From positions 1-64,000 of the forward strand of contig NZ_JAASQK010000001.1 in the NCBI RefSeq assembly GCF_011762195.1: a DNA stretch of 64,000 nucleotides, in the 5' to 3' direction. This DNA comes from Sphingomonas oligoaromativorans. GTDB lineage: Bacteria > Pseudomonadota > Alphaproteobacteria > Sphingomonadales > Sphingomonadaceae. Positions within the stretch are counted from its first letter, which is position 1. Each line of letters begins with the position of its first letter. Made by a program: the position numbers and the translations under genes. The notes beneath the pieces were generated by a model. The model did not search any database and was not told the DNA's origin. It saw only the letters and a program-made list of their open reading frames with translations. Positions 24,811 to 33,158 of the stretch are shown here, in pieces.

Positions 24811-25165
24811 CGTGCGGCCTGTGCGGAGTTGGCGCAGGTGACACGAGTGATGGCCAAAACGCGCGTGGCGCTTGCGGGGTGAGGGCGGGCGGTGGCGATG
24901 CTCATGGGAGCCTCATGCCATTCGGAATCCCACATTGGAACCGGGTTTCGGGAGGGCGGGTTTCGTCCAGTTGCGGGCATTGAACCATCTTGTCGATATC
25001 TCCAAAAGCCGACGCGGTTCGGACCATGTCAAACGAACCATTCTACTACGGCGACCGCTGGTGGTGGGCTCGTGCCGAGCGAGGGTGGCGAATAGGGGCG
25101 GTAATCGCTAGCGTCAGCATCGTCATAGACATCTCCCGATGACCGCATTCGCTCCATGCCGAGGA
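24811..25165. other. intergenic stretch between dapB and the RelA/SpoT gene
   Basis: 355 bp with no confident gene. It must hold the dapB promoter (reading left) and the 3' end of the convergent-side small open frame at 25026-25142. Base composition changes from GC-rich to AT-rich at about 25150, marking one edge of the islet. I see no direct repeat, integrase remnant or tRNA end here. Confidence 0.6.
25026..25142 (+). CDS. possible 38-residue small protein with a hydrophobic C-terminus
   Basis: An open frame giving MSNEPFYYGDRWWWARAERG, then WRIGAVIASVSIVIDISR. An aromatic/basic N-terminal half with three Trp in a row precedes a 14-residue hydrophobic stretch that could be a short membrane anchor. 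No good ribosome site is visible. It ends 24 bp before the 3' end of the convergent RelA/SpoT-domain gene. It could equally be the remnant of a longer gene. Low confidence. Confidence 0.25.
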   Translation: MSNEPFYYGDRWWWARAERGWRIGAVIASVSIVIDISR

Positions 25166-26434
25166 TCATAGATAGCTCTCAATCTCCGATTTTTTCTTTA
25201 TATTTAAGGAAACTGGCGCTTGAAAATCGCTCATCGTCACCAATTCTCGCTCTCTTAACGTGGAGAGAGAAGATTCAAACGTATTCACACCCTTTGCAAA
25301 GTGGTTCTTTAGGGTATCGATAGTTGCGCCCTTCCTGCCCCAGTACTTTTTCCGCACCAGAAGAGCTAGAATTTGACGTGCGCCAACATCTATGTCCATC
25401 CGCGTTTTAAATCCAACGATAGATTGATCCAAACTTTCTAGGATTGTATCGAATTTCTCTATTCCAAAGTAATGGCTATGAGTTTGACGGATCGTGGCAA
25501 TGTCGGATGATCCAATCATAACGACCTCGAAGCCGGCTTCCGAAGAAAATTGGCTTTCATATTGTGTGTATTTTGCTTTTGCGCTTTCGGCTTCCCGTCC
25601 AACGACATCCCAAGTAACGAAATCACCGGTGTTCCAATTGAAAACCATAATCCAATTTGTGAGATCGTTATCACCACCTTGCATATTCGCCAGTGTTAGA
25701 ACTATATCTTCATTGACTGAACTATCGAATATACGATTCTTGTCGGATTCGTATATGATGCGCTGAGCCTGTTCTCTTTTGCGGTCAAGCGCCACTTTGG
25801 ATTGGACATTCGGATTTCGACTACTTTCGATCTCATAGAAAACATCAGAAAGTTGCCTAAAATAATCAATGACAGCCGGATCTCCTTCCTGTTCTTTGAG
25901 GTGTCTGCCGTAGATCACAGATGTGCGCTCGATGGATTCCGCCCAATAATGCTGGATACGGCTACGGATTTGAAGTTCGAGTGAGCGCCCGTCTCGCTCA
26001 AGAAGAAGGTGCGCAGATCGATACCCCGTCTGGTCACGCCCCTTCTCGCGATAGTCAGTAACGCGTCTAAGCGAAAAACCACCAATCTTTGTAACATTAT
26101 CTCTAATAAATGGTATCAATTGGTCAACATTTTCATTATTTTCGACGATAATGCGGCATCCGCCAATGTCTTGAAGTTGAGTTAATCGCACACTTAGACG
26201 CCGCAGTTTGCGAACTATCTGTGGTTTGCGCTTTACGCGTTGAGCAATGTAGTAACTGCTTCCGTATCCATGAAGCCAGTTTTGAAGTTCAAGGGTGGTC
26301 AACGAGAGCGGTTCGAGATGGGAAATCCGATATTCGTCGAAATCCTCCTCAAGCTCCATCGATTCAATTGTTAACTCGCCAGGATTGGCCAGCGATCGGC
26401 CCGCTTTATCAATGCGACTTTTCGAAAGTGCCAT
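25166..26434 (-). CDS. RelA/SpoT-domain protein (alarmone synthetase-like) with extra C-terminal domains
   Basis: A 422-residue protein (ATG at 26434; a TTG at 26446 is also possible). Residues about 40-170 form a RelA/SpoT nucleotidyltransferase domain: YYIAQRVKRKPQIVRKLRRL, LQDIGGCRIIV with Asp89, DYREKGRDQTGYRSAHLLLE with Tyr138, and SLELQIRSRIQHYWAE with Glu153. The residues used for Mg and pyrophosphate transfer are therefore present. There is no HD hydrolase domain. Residues about 240-340 form a domain I do not recognise, and about 355-405 look like a winged helix (KNHFAKGVNTFESSLSTLRERELV). The gene is clearly AT-richer than everything around it and uses A/T-ending codons, pointing to horizontal transfer. 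Stand-alone proteins of this class include growth-arresting toxins and phage-defence factors. Confidence 0.8.
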   Translation of the reverse strand: MALSKSRIDKAGRSLANPGELTIESMELEEDFDEYRISHLEPLSLTTLELQNWLHGYGSSYYIAQRVKRKPQIVRKLRRLSVRLTQLQDIGGCRIIVENNENVDQLIPFIRDNVTKIGGFSLRRVTDYREKGRDQTGYRSAHLLLERDGRSLELQIRSRIQHYWAESIERTSVIYGRHLKEQEGDPAVIDYFRQLSDVFYEIESSRNPNVQSKVALDRKREQAQRIIYESDKNRIFDSSVNEDIVLTLANMQGGDNDLTNWIMVFNWNTGDFVTWDVVGREAESAKAKYTQYESQFSSEAGFEVVMIGSSDIATIRQTHSHYFGIEKFDTILESLDQSIVGFKTRMDIDVGARQILALLVRKKYWGRKGATIDTLKNHFAKGVNTFESSLSTLRERELVTMSDFQAPVSLNIKKKSEIESYL

Positions 26435-26482
26435 CTCGATGTCCAATTTTACCCCGTGGCGCGATTTTAGATATCATAGGAG

Positions 26483-26540
26483 CCTTTGCAAGCAACGTGG
26501 TCGTATAGCCTTTTGATGGCGCGGCTGTTGCTCGCAAAGG
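26483..26540. repeat. inverted repeat (14 bp arms) upstream of the RelA/SpoT gene
   Basis: CCTTTGCAAGCAAC (26483-26496) and GTTGCTCGCAAAGG (26527-26540) are complementary at 13 of 14 positions, with a 30-bp spacer. It lies at the right edge of the AT-rich islet, about 50 bp before the RelA/SpoT start. It could be a regulator site, a hairpin or the end of an old mobile element. The remaining 26541-26643 shows nothing recognisable. Confidence 0.45.
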
Positions 26541-26643
26541 CGCGATGAATCTGACTCCGGCCACCATTTTCAAAGCGTTCGATGGACGTCGGCTTACATT
26601 TGTTCGCTGCTCCAAAGCGGACGACCGTTTCCCACCAGTTTCC

Positions 26644-26726
26644 GTCATGCCGGACTTGATCCGGCATCCAGAGCAGCAAGCGCTCCATGATCCGGTTCTG
26701 GACCCCCGATCAAGTCCGGGGTGACG
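26644..26726. repeat. palindromic repeat family A, intergenic copy
   Basis: An 83-bp element with outer inverted arms: GTCATGCCGGACTTGATCCG on the left and the complement of GTCACCCCGGACTTGATCGG on the right. Each arm is itself palindromic. It lies 58 bp downstream of the parE stop. Related copies are at 52297, 53152 and, inside a gene, at 56376. Confidence 0.85.
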
Positions 26727-26783
26727 ATGGAGGCCAGACGGAGGAAGCGAGGGAGGTGCTATTCGCCTGCTTCATCCATCCCC

Positions 26784-28763
26784 TCAGGCGTCGATCTCTT
26801 CCTCGTCGAGCCGGGCCGCGTTCTCCTGGATGAAGGCGAAGCGGTGCGACGCTTCCTTGCCCATCAGCCGGTCGACCAGATCGCGGACCGCCGCGCGCTC
26901 CTCATATTCCTGCGGCAGCGTCACGCGGATCATCGTGCGCGTCGCCTTGTCCATCGTCGTTTCGCGCAACTGCGACGGGTTCATCTCGCCCAGACCCTTG
27001 AAGCGCGCGACCTCCACCTTCTTGCCCTTGAAGGGGCCGGCCTCGATCCGCGCGCGATCCGCATCGTCCCTGGCGTAGAGCGACTTGGCCCCCGCCGTCA
27101 GGCGATACAGCGGCGGCTGGGCGAGATAGAGGTGCCCGCGGCGCACCACATCCGGCATCTCCTGGAAGAAGAAGGTCATCAGGAGCGTGGCGATATGCGC
27201 GCCGTCGACGTCGGCGTCCGTCATGATGACGATGCGCTCGTAGCGGAGCGCCGAGGCGTCGCACTTGTCGCGCGTGCCGCAGCCGAGCGCCTGGATGAGA
27301 TCGGCGATTTCCTGATTGGCGAGGATCTTCGCCATGTTGGCCGAGGCCACGTTCAGGATCTTGCCGCGGATCGGCAGCACGGCCTGCGTCTTGCGATCGC
27401 GCGCCTGCTTGGCCGAGCCGCCGGCCGAATCGCCCTCGACGATGAAGAGCTCCGTGCCCTCCGGCGAGTCCGAGGCGCAGTCGGTGAGCTTGCCGGGGAG
27501 GCGCAGCTTGCGGCCCGATGTGGCCGTCTTGCGCTTGACGTCGCGCTCCGCCTTGCGGCGCAGGCGCTCGTCCATGCGATCGAGCACATAGCCGAGCAGC
27601 GCCTTGCCGCGGTCCATGTTGTGGCTGAGGAAATGGTCGAAATGGTCGCGCACCGCCGCTTCGACCAGACGCGCCGCGTCCGGCGAGGTAAGGCGGTCTT
27701 TGGTCTGCGACTGGAACTGCGGATCGCGGATGAAGACCGACAGCATCAGCTCGGAGCCGACCATCACGTCTTCGGGCGCGATATCCTTGGCGCGCTTGTT
27801 GCCGACCAGGTCCGCGAAGCCGCGAATGCCCTTCACCAGCGCGGCGCGAAGGCCCTGCTCGTGGGTGCCGCCGTCGGGCGTCGGGATGGTGTTGCAGTAA
27901 TAGCTGTAGGAGCCGTCCGAATAGAGCGGCCACGCCACCGCCCATTCCGCCGAGCCCTGCCCCTCGGGGAAGTCGTGGCGGCCGGCGAAGAAGTCGGTCG
28001 TGGCGCATTCGCGCGCGCCGATCTGTTCCTTCAGATGATCGGAGAGGCCGCCGGGGAACTGGAACATCGCCTCGGCCGGCGTGTCGTCGGTGATGACCGA
28101 CGGATCGCACTTCCAGCGAATCTCGACGCCGGCGAACAGATAGGCCTTGGAGCGGGCAAGGCGATAGAGCCGCTGCGGCTTGAAGCGAAGCTCGCCGAAA
28201 ATCTCGTGATCGGGCGTGAAGGCCACCGAGGTGCCGCGCCGGTTGGGCGCCGCGCCGATCTTCTCCAGCGGCGCCAGCGCATGGCCCTGCGAGAAACGCT
28301 GCTGGAACAGCTCCTTGTTGCGCGCGACCTCGACCACCGTGTCGGTGGAGAGCGCGTTCACCACCGAGATGCCGACGCCGTGCAGGCCGCCCGAGGTCTG
28401 GTACGCCTTGTCCGAGAACTTGCCGCCGGAATGCAGCGTGGTGAGGATCACCTCCAGCGCCGACTTGCCCGGATAGCGGGGATGCTCGTCGATCGGGATG
28501 CCGCGGCCATTGTCGGTGATGGTGAGGCGGTTGCCCGCCGAAAGCGTCACCTCGATGCGGCTGGCATGGCCGGCGACGGCCTCGTCCATCGCATTGTCGA
28601 GCACCTCGGCGGCGAGGTGGTGCAGCGCGCGCTCGTCGGTGCCGCCGATATACATGCCGGGGCGACGGCGGACGGGCTCGAGCCCTTCCAGCACCTCGAT
28701 CGCGGAGGCGTCATAGCTTTCGGGCGTCGCGGAGCGGGAGGAAGCGAAGAGATCGTCGGCCAT
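26784..28763 (-). CDS. parE: DNA topoisomerase IV subunit B
   Basis: A 659-residue type IIA topoisomerase ATPase subunit, which with ParC unlinks daughter chromosomes. Seen: RPGMYIGGTDERALHHLAAEVLDNAMDEA and ITDNGRGIPIDEHP (GHKL ATPase), KFSDKAYQTSGGLHGVGISVVNALS, the transducer domain, then the TOPRIM block EGDSAGGSAKQARDRKTQAVLPIRGKILNV (about residues 440-470) with DADVDGAHI further on. Length and sequence fit ParE better than GyrB, as the large GyrB C-terminal insertion is missing. It stands alone, with a repeat element downstream. Confidence 0.95.
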   Translation of the reverse strand: MADDLFASSRSATPESYDASAIEVLEGLEPVRRRPGMYIGGTDERALHHLAAEVLDNAMDEAVAGHASRIEVTLSAGNRLTITDNGRGIPIDEHPRYPGKSALEVILTTLHSGGKFSDKAYQTSGGLHGVGISVVNALSTDTVVEVARNKELFQQRFSQGHALAPLEKIGAAPNRRGTSVAFTPDHEIFGELRFKPQRLYRLARSKAYLFAGVEIRWKCDPSVITDDTPAEAMFQFPGGLSDHLKEQIGARECATTDFFAGRHDFPEGQGSAEWAVAWPLYSDGSYSYYCNTIPTPDGGTHEQGLRAALVKGIRGFADLVGNKRAKDIAPEDVMVGSELMLSVFIRDPQFQSQTKDRLTSPDAARLVEAAVRDHFDHFLSHNMDRGKALLGYVLDRMDERLRRKAERDVKRKTATSGRKLRLPGKLTDCASDSPEGTELFIVEGDSAGGSAKQARDRKTQAVLPIRGKILNVASANMAKILANQEIADLIQALGCGTRDKCDASALRYERIVIMTDADVDGAHIATLLMTFFFQEMPDVVRRGHLYLAQPPLYRLTAGAKSLYARDDADRARIEAGPFKGKKVEVARFKGLGEMNPSQLRETTMDKATRTMIRVTLPQEYEERAAVRDLVDRLMGKEASHRFAFIQENAARLDEEEIDA

Positions 28764-28852
28764 TGTCCGGGGAGCCTAGCGGGTCGCAGCGGCCAACGCA
28801 AAGCGATGTTCCGTTTTTGTATCTGAGAATGTGTCGAACCTGGGAGAAACAT

Positions 28853-28880
28853 CGTCGCCCCAGCCTCCACTGGGGCGACG
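28853..28880. terminator. 11-bp perfect hairpin upstream of parE
   Basis: CGTCGCCCCAG / CTGGGGCGACG around a 6-nt loop, in the 204-bp gap (28764-28967) between gcrA and parE, both on the minus strand. It follows the gcrA terminator and precedes parE. It could be a second terminator or a structured parE leader. No T-run is adjacent. Confidence 0.4.
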
Positions 28881-28910
28881 GTGAAAAGAACAGGACGAGG
28901 GGGAACGGAA

Positions 28911-28940
28911 AAGGCCGCCCGCATCGCTGCGGACGGCCTT
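28911..28940 (-). terminator. intrinsic terminator of gcrA
   Basis: Read on the minus strand, AAGGCCGTCCGCA pairs with TGCGGGCGGCCTT (one mismatch) around a 4-nt loop, followed by TTTTCC. It begins 28 bp after the gcrA stop. Confidence 0.8.
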
Positions 28941-28967
28941 CCCGGTGATCGTCATGCGATCCGCGAC

Positions 28968-29693
28968 TCAGCGCACGCGCGGGCCGCCATAGGGCAGCGG
29001 CGGCGGCGGGCGACGATCGCGGCGCGGCATCTGCGCCTGATAGGCGAGGCCGCAATGCGCCACGCAATAGGGGAAGCCGGGGTTCACCGGATCGCCGCAG
29101 AAGTGGAAGTCCGGCTCGCCCGGATGGCCCAGCGGCCACTTGCAGATGCGGTCGTTGAGATCGAGCAGCGAGGTCTTGTCCGCGATCTCGGCGGACGGCT
29201 TGGCCGGCACGAGGCGGCGCGGCGGGGCCGGCGGGATCGGCGACTGCTGCTCGCCCGGCTGCTGGCGCTGGAAGCCGCCGGGGCCGATCGAGCGATAGAC
29301 CGGCTGCGGCGTGCCCGGCGAATCGGTCGCGGCGTCCGCGGCGGTGGCGGGCGGGGCGGCGGGAGCCGGGCGCGGCGCGGGTTCGGCGCGGACGGGCGCC
29401 GGCTGCGGGCGCGGTTCGGCGGCCACGGGGCGCGGCTTCACCGGCTCGGGCTTGGGCGCGGGCGGTGGCGCCGCTTCCCTGGGCGCGGCCGGGGCAGCAG
29501 GCGCCTCGGCGGCCGGGGCGGCGCTCTCATTGCCCTTCACCGGCGACGGACGGCTCTCCAGCCCCAGCCGATGCGCCTTGCCGATCACCGCGTTGCGGCT
29601 GACGCCGCCCAGCTCGTCGGCGATCTGGCTGGCGGTGAGGCCCTGGCCCCACAGGCTCTTGAGCTTGTCGATCCGCTCGTCAGTCCACGCCAT
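28968..29693 (-). CDS. gcrA: GcrA cell cycle regulator
   Basis: A 241-residue GcrA protein, an alphaproteobacterial cofactor that binds sigma70 and methylated GANTC sites to drive cell-cycle genes. The N-terminal helix-turn-helix (MAWTDERIDKLKSLWGQGLTASQIADELGGVSRNAVIGKAHRLGL) is conserved to the residue pattern. A long Ala/Pro-rich linker (about 55-155) precedes the C-terminal sigma-binding domain (CKWPLGHPGEPDFHFCGDPVNPGFPYCVAHCGLAYQ). The start at 29693 (MAWTDE) is the family start; the longer frame from 29732 is not. It is divergent from the ABC permease gene 62 bp away. Its presence is strong taxonomic evidence. Confidence 0.95.
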   Translation of the reverse strand: MAWTDERIDKLKSLWGQGLTASQIADELGGVSRNAVIGKAHRLGLESRPSPVKGNESAAPAAEAPAAPAAPREAAPPPAPKPEPVKPRPVAAEPRPQPAPVRAEPAPRPAPAAPPATAADAATDSPGTPQPVYRSIGPGGFQRQQPGEQQSPIPPAPPRRLVPAKPSAEIADKTSLLDLNDRICKWPLGHPGEPDFHFCGDPVNPGFPYCVAHCGLAYQAQMPRRDRRPPPPLPYGGPRVR

Positions 29694-29755
29694 GGTTCGT
29701 ATCTGCTCCGTCGTATCCCTTGCGAGGCTCAACCCGAGGCCTTAATTCGAGCGCC

Positions 29756-30604
29756 ATGCTCGATCAGACATCAGGCGCATCGCCCGCGAATAAAATCTCC
29801 CCCCCGGGCGAGCCCGTGATCCGACAGGTCAACTGGGGAGGATTGCGCACCCTCTATGTGAAGGAGGTGCGCCGCTTCTTCAAGGTCCAGCTTCAAACCG
29901 TGTGGGCGCCGGCGGTCACGACGCTGCTGTATCTGGTCATCTTCACGGTGGCCTTGGGCGCGCGGGCGGCGGTGCATGTCGGCGGGACGACGGTCGCCTT
30001 CGCGGATTTCATCGCGCCGGGCCTGATCGTGATGGGCATGATGACCAATGCGTTCGCCAATTCCAGCTTCTCGCTGCTGGTCGGCAAGATGCAGGGCACG
30101 ATCGTCGACTATCTGATGCCGCCGCTTTCCACTTCCGAGCTGCTGGCCGGTCTGGTCGGCGCGGCGGTGACGCGGGCCTTCCTCGTCGGGACGGCGCTGT
30201 GGGTCGCGATGTCGCTGTGGCCGGGCGTGCATGTCGGCATGGCGAACCCGTTGGCCGTGTTGTGGTTCGGCCTGATGGGCGCGCTGCTGCTGAGCTTCCT
30301 CGGCGTGCTGACCTCGATCTGGGCGGACAAGTTCGATCATGCCGCCGCCGTCACCAACTTCGTGGTGCAGCCGCTGGCGCTGCTTTCGGGCACCTTCTAC
30401 TCGGTCGAGAAGCTGGCGCCGTCCTTCCGCACGGTGAGCCACTTCAACCCGATCTTCTATGTGATCTCGGGCTTCCGCTCGGGCTTCCTCGGCGTGGCCG
30501 ATTCGCCGGTGGTGTTCGGCGCGGGCCTGCTGCTCGCGATCAACGTCGTGATGGGCGTCGCCTGCTACACGCTGCTGCGCAAGGGCTGGAAGATCAAGAA
30601 CTGA
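29756..30604 (+). CDS. ABC-2 type transporter permease
   Basis: A 282-residue inner-membrane permease of the ABC-2 type (drug, polysaccharide or lipid exporters), with about six membrane segments after an N-terminal amphipathic stretch (GGLRTLYVKEVRRFFKVQLQTVWAPAVTTLLYLVIF). Also seen: FADFIAPGLIVMGMMTNAFANSSFSL and the late FNPIFYVISGFRSGFLGVAD. The ATG at 29756 is preferred over 29720. The usual ATP-binding partner gene is not adjacent: gcrA lies on one side and argD on the other, behind a terminator. The cargo cannot be inferred. Confidence 0.88.
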   Translation: MLDQTSGASPANKISPPGEPVIRQVNWGGLRTLYVKEVRRFFKVQLQTVWAPAVTTLLYLVIFTVALGARAAVHVGGTTVAFADFIAPGLIVMGMMTNAFANSSFSLLVGKMQGTIVDYLMPPLSTSELLAGLVGAAVTRAFLVGTALWVAMSLWPGVHVGMANPLAVLWFGLMGALLLSFLGVLTSIWADKFDHAAAVTNFVVQPLALLSGTFYSVEKLAPSFRTVSHFNPIFYVISGFRSGFLGVADSPVVFGAGLLLAINVVMGVACYTLLRKGWKIKN

Positions 30605-30684
30605 GCGGCCGGCTCGTCCGCGCGGCGTCAGCGCCGCGTTGACGGGGGGCGCCTTCGGGCGCTAGTGGCTCGCACTCCCGACAG

Positions 30685-30710
30685 GGCGGCCGGAAGCGGC
30701 CGCCTTTTTG
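30685..30710 (+). terminator. intrinsic terminator after the ABC permease gene
   Basis: GGCGGCCG / CGGCCGCC stem with an AA-type loop, followed directly by TTTTT (to 30709). It lies 81 bp past the permease stop and 55 bp before argD, separating the two transcripts. Confidence 0.88.
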
Positions 30711-30764
30711 CGTTCCCGGAGCTGTTTTTCCGTCATCCGTTTGTCATTGGAAGGAGCCCAGATC

Positions 30765-31955
30765 ATGGCCATCACACCCCTCATGCCGGTTTACCCGCGC
30801 TGTGGTGTGCGACCGGTCCGAGGCGAGGGCTGCTACCTGATCGGCGAGGACGGCCAGCGCTATCTCGATTTCGCGTCCGGCATCGCGGTGAACCTGCTCG
30901 GCCATGGGCACCCCGTGCTCACCAAGGCCATCCAGGAGCAGGCGGCGACGCTGATGCACGTCTCCAACCTCTACGGCTCGCCGCAGGGCGAGGCCCTCGC
31001 GCAGCGCCTCGTCGACTACACGTTCGCCGACACGGTGTTCTTCACCAATTCGGGCGCGGAAGCCGTCGAGTGTGCGATCAAGACCGCGCGCCGTTATCAT
31101 TTCGTCACCGGCAATCCTGAGCGTCACACGCTGATCTGCTTCAAGAACGCCTTCCACGGGCGCACGCTCGGCACCATCTCGGCGACCGATCAGGAGAAGA
31201 TGCGCGGCGGGTTCGAGCCGTTGCTGCCGGGCTTCGCCTATGCGCCGTTCGACGATCTCGCGGCGGCGGAAGCGCTGATCGACGGGACGACCGCCGGCTT
31301 CCTTGTCGAGCCGGTGCAGGGCGAGGGCGGCCTCCGCCCGGCGTCCCAGGAGTTCCTGAAGGGCCTGCGCGCGCTGGCCGACAAGCATGGCCTGCTGCTG
31401 GTGCTGGACGAAGTGCAGTGCGGCTATGCGCGCTCGGGCACCTTCTTCGCGCATGAGCAGTACGGCATCGTGCCGGACGTGATGGCGGTGGCCAAGGGCA
31501 TCGGCGGCGGCTTCCCGCTCGGCGCCTGCCTCGCCACCGAGAAGGCCGCGCAGGGCATGGTGTTCGGCACCCACGGTTCCACCTATGGCGGCAACCCGCT
31601 CGCCATGGCGGCGGGGCAGGCGGTGCTCGATGTGGTGCTGGAGCCGGGCTTCCTCGATCATGTCAACGAGATGAGCGCCCGCCTGCGCGCCGCGCTGGAG
31701 CAGATGATCCCCAACCACGATCATCTCTTCGAGAGCGTGCGCGGGCTCGGCCTGATGCTCGGCGTCAGGATGAAGTCGGACAGCCGCCGCTTCGTCGGCC
31801 ATGCGCGCGACCATCATGGCCTGCTGACCGTCTCGGCCGGCGACAATGTCGTGCGCGTGCTGCCGCCGCTCATCATCGAGCAGGCGCATATCGATGAGTT
31901 CGTCACCAAGCTGTCCGAAGCCGCGCGCACCTATGTGCCGCCGGCTGACGATTGA
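30765..31955 (+). CDS. argD: acetylornithine aminotransferase
   Basis: A 396-residue class III PLP aminotransferase that converts N-acetylglutamate semialdehyde to N-acetylornithine in arginine synthesis. The ATG at 30765 has GGAAGGAG upstream. Seen: [60 protein letters not shown], the PLP Lys block [17 protein letters not shown], and [15 protein letters not shown]. Argd of this size often also serves in lysine synthesis. It is followed by argF with only a palindromic repeat between. Confidence 0.95.
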   Translation: MAITPLMPVYPRCGVRPVRGEGCYLIGEDGQRYLDFASGIAVNLLGHGHPVLTKAIQEQAATLMHVSNLYGSPQGEALAQRLVDYTFADTVFFTNSGAEAVECAIKTARRYHFVTGNPERHTLICFKNAFHGRTLGTISATDQEKMRGGFEPLLPGFAYAPFDDLAAAEALIDGTTAGFLVEPVQGEGGLRPASQEFLKGLRALADKHGLLLVLDEVQCGYARSGTFFAHEQYGIVPDVMAVAKGIGGGFPLGACLATEKAAQGMVFGTHGSTYGGNPLAMAAGQAVLDVVLEPGFLDHVNEMSARLRAALEQMIPNHDHLFESVRGLGLMLGVRMKSDSRRFVGHARDHHGLLTVSAGDNVVRVLPPLIIEQAHIDEFVTKLSEAARTYVPPADD

Positions 31956-31978
31956 GTTTCGACGGGAACTTTTGGGTT

Positions 31979-32060
31979 CCGTTCGTCCTGAGCGAAGTCG
32001 AAGGACGGGCCTCAGGCGCAGCGCTTGTTGCACGCCCTTCGACAGGCTCAGGACGAACGG
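31979..32060. repeat. palindromic repeat family B between argD and argF
   Basis: An 82-bp element with inverted arms: CCGTTCGTCCTGAGCGAAGT on the left and, on the right, the complement of CCGTTCGTCCTGAGCCTGTC. It is unlike family A. It fills most of the 131-bp gap and causes an artificial N-terminal extension if argF is called from 31952. It would form a long hairpin in the argD-argF transcript. Confidence 0.85.
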
Positions 32061-32086
32061 ATCGTTTGATGCGAGGCTGGAATGCC

Positions 32087-33016
32087 ATGACCATCCGTCA
32101 TTTCCTCGACCTTTCCGATGCCGGGCCGGCCGCGATCGCGGCGATGCTGAACGATGCGGCGGCCCGCAAGAAGGCGCGCGCGGCGCTCCCCAAGGGCATG
32201 GTGGACCCGGACGCACCGCTCGCCGGGCGCACGCTGGCGATGATCTTCGAGAAGAACTCCACCCGCACGCGCGTCTCCTTCGACATGGCGATGCGCCAAC
32301 TCGGCGGCACGACGATCGTGATGGACGCGGGCTCGATGCAGCTCGGCCGCGGCGAGACGGTGGCGGATACCGCGCGCGTCCTCTCGCGCATGGTGGACGC
32401 GATCATGATCCGTACCGACGATCACGCCAAGATCGTCGAGATGGCCCGCCATGCGACCGTGCCCGTCATCAACGGCCTCACCGACGCCAGCCATCCCTGC
32501 CAGATCATGGCCGACATGCAGACGGTGATCGAGCGTCGCGGATCGCTCGCCGGCAGCAAGTGGGCGTGGCTGGGCGACGGCAACAACGTCCTCCACTCGA
32601 TCGTCGAGGCGGGCGCGCTGATGGGCTTCGAGGTCGTCGCGGCGTGCCCCGAGGGCTATGACCCCGACGCGGACGTGATCGGCTCGGCCGTCAATCAGGG
32701 CGGCAAGGTCCGCATCGAGCGCGATCCGGTGAAGGCGGTCGAGGGCGCGGACATCGTCGTCACCGATACCTGGATATCGATGGGGCAGAGCCATGCCGAG
32801 CAGAAGCTCGCCGCGATGATGCCCTATCAGGTGACGACCGGGCTGATGGCCCGCGCCAAGCCCGGCGCGACCTTCCTCCACTGCCTGCCCGCGCATCGCG
32901 GCGAGGAAGTGGTGGACGCGGTGATCGACGGCCCGCAGTCGGCGATCTGGGACGAGGCGGAAAACCGTCTCCACGCGCAGAAATCCGTGCTGCTGTGGAG
33001 CTTCGGCCTGCTCTGA
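32087..33016 (+). CDS. argF: ornithine carbamoyltransferase
   Basis: A 309-residue enzyme joining ornithine and carbamoyl phosphate to citrulline. The ATG at 32087 ([11 protein letters not shown]) is the family start. The longer frame runs through the family B repeat and is rejected. Seen: the carbamoyl-phosphate motif [15 protein letters not shown], the domain hinge [37 protein letters not shown] and the ornithine motif [13 protein letters not shown]. It follows argD, and hslO lies 142 bp downstream. Confidence 0.96.
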   Translation: MTIRHFLDLSDAGPAAIAAMLNDAAARKKARAALPKGMVDPDAPLAGRTLAMIFEKNSTRTRVSFDMAMRQLGGTTIVMDAGSMQLGRGETVADTARVLSRMVDAIMIRTDDHAKIVEMARHATVPVINGLTDASHPCQIMADMQTVIERRGSLAGSKWAWLGDGNNVLHSIVEAGALMGFEVVAACPEGYDPDADVIGSAVNQGGKVRIERDPVKAVEGADIVVTDTWISMGQSHAEQKLAAMMPYQVTTGLMARAKPGATFLHCLPAHRGEEVVDAVIDGPQSAIWDEAENRLHAQKSVLLWSFGLL

Positions 33017-33029
33017 CCGGGCCGAGGCT

Positions 33030-33088
33030 GGAAATCGCGGGCGCCCGAACCGATATGCGCTCGCGATTTCCTCCACGCATCGTTCGGG
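33030..33088 (+). other. alternative RNA stems between argF and hslO
   Basis: Two overlapping inverted repeats: GGAAATCGCG (33030-33039) with CGCGATTTCC (33062-33071), perfect over 10 bp, and CCCGAACCGAT (33044-33054) with ATCGTTCGGG (33079-33088), with one bulge. The arms interleave, so the stems are either mutually exclusive or form a pseudoknot. This could act in the hslO leader or be a processed 3' end of argF. Confidence 0.4.
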
Positions 33089-33158
33089 TCGAGCCGGCCG
33101 GAGCCTTCGGGCAAGGCCCGGCGCGAACGGGGTCGTGGGGCCTGAGGATAAGAAGAAG

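Noticed and set aside
26483-26726. Insertion-sequence remnant beside the RelA/SpoT gene
   Set aside because: Inverted repeats exist but no transposase fragment or target duplication can be seen; listed as repeats only.
26721-28826. 701-codon plus-strand frame opposite parE
   Set aside because: Antisense shadow of a conserved topoisomerase gene; it also begins inside a repeat element.
31952-32086. 45-codon N-terminal extension of argF
   Set aside because: It translates the family B palindromic repeat; family alignment starts at MTIRHFLDL (32087).
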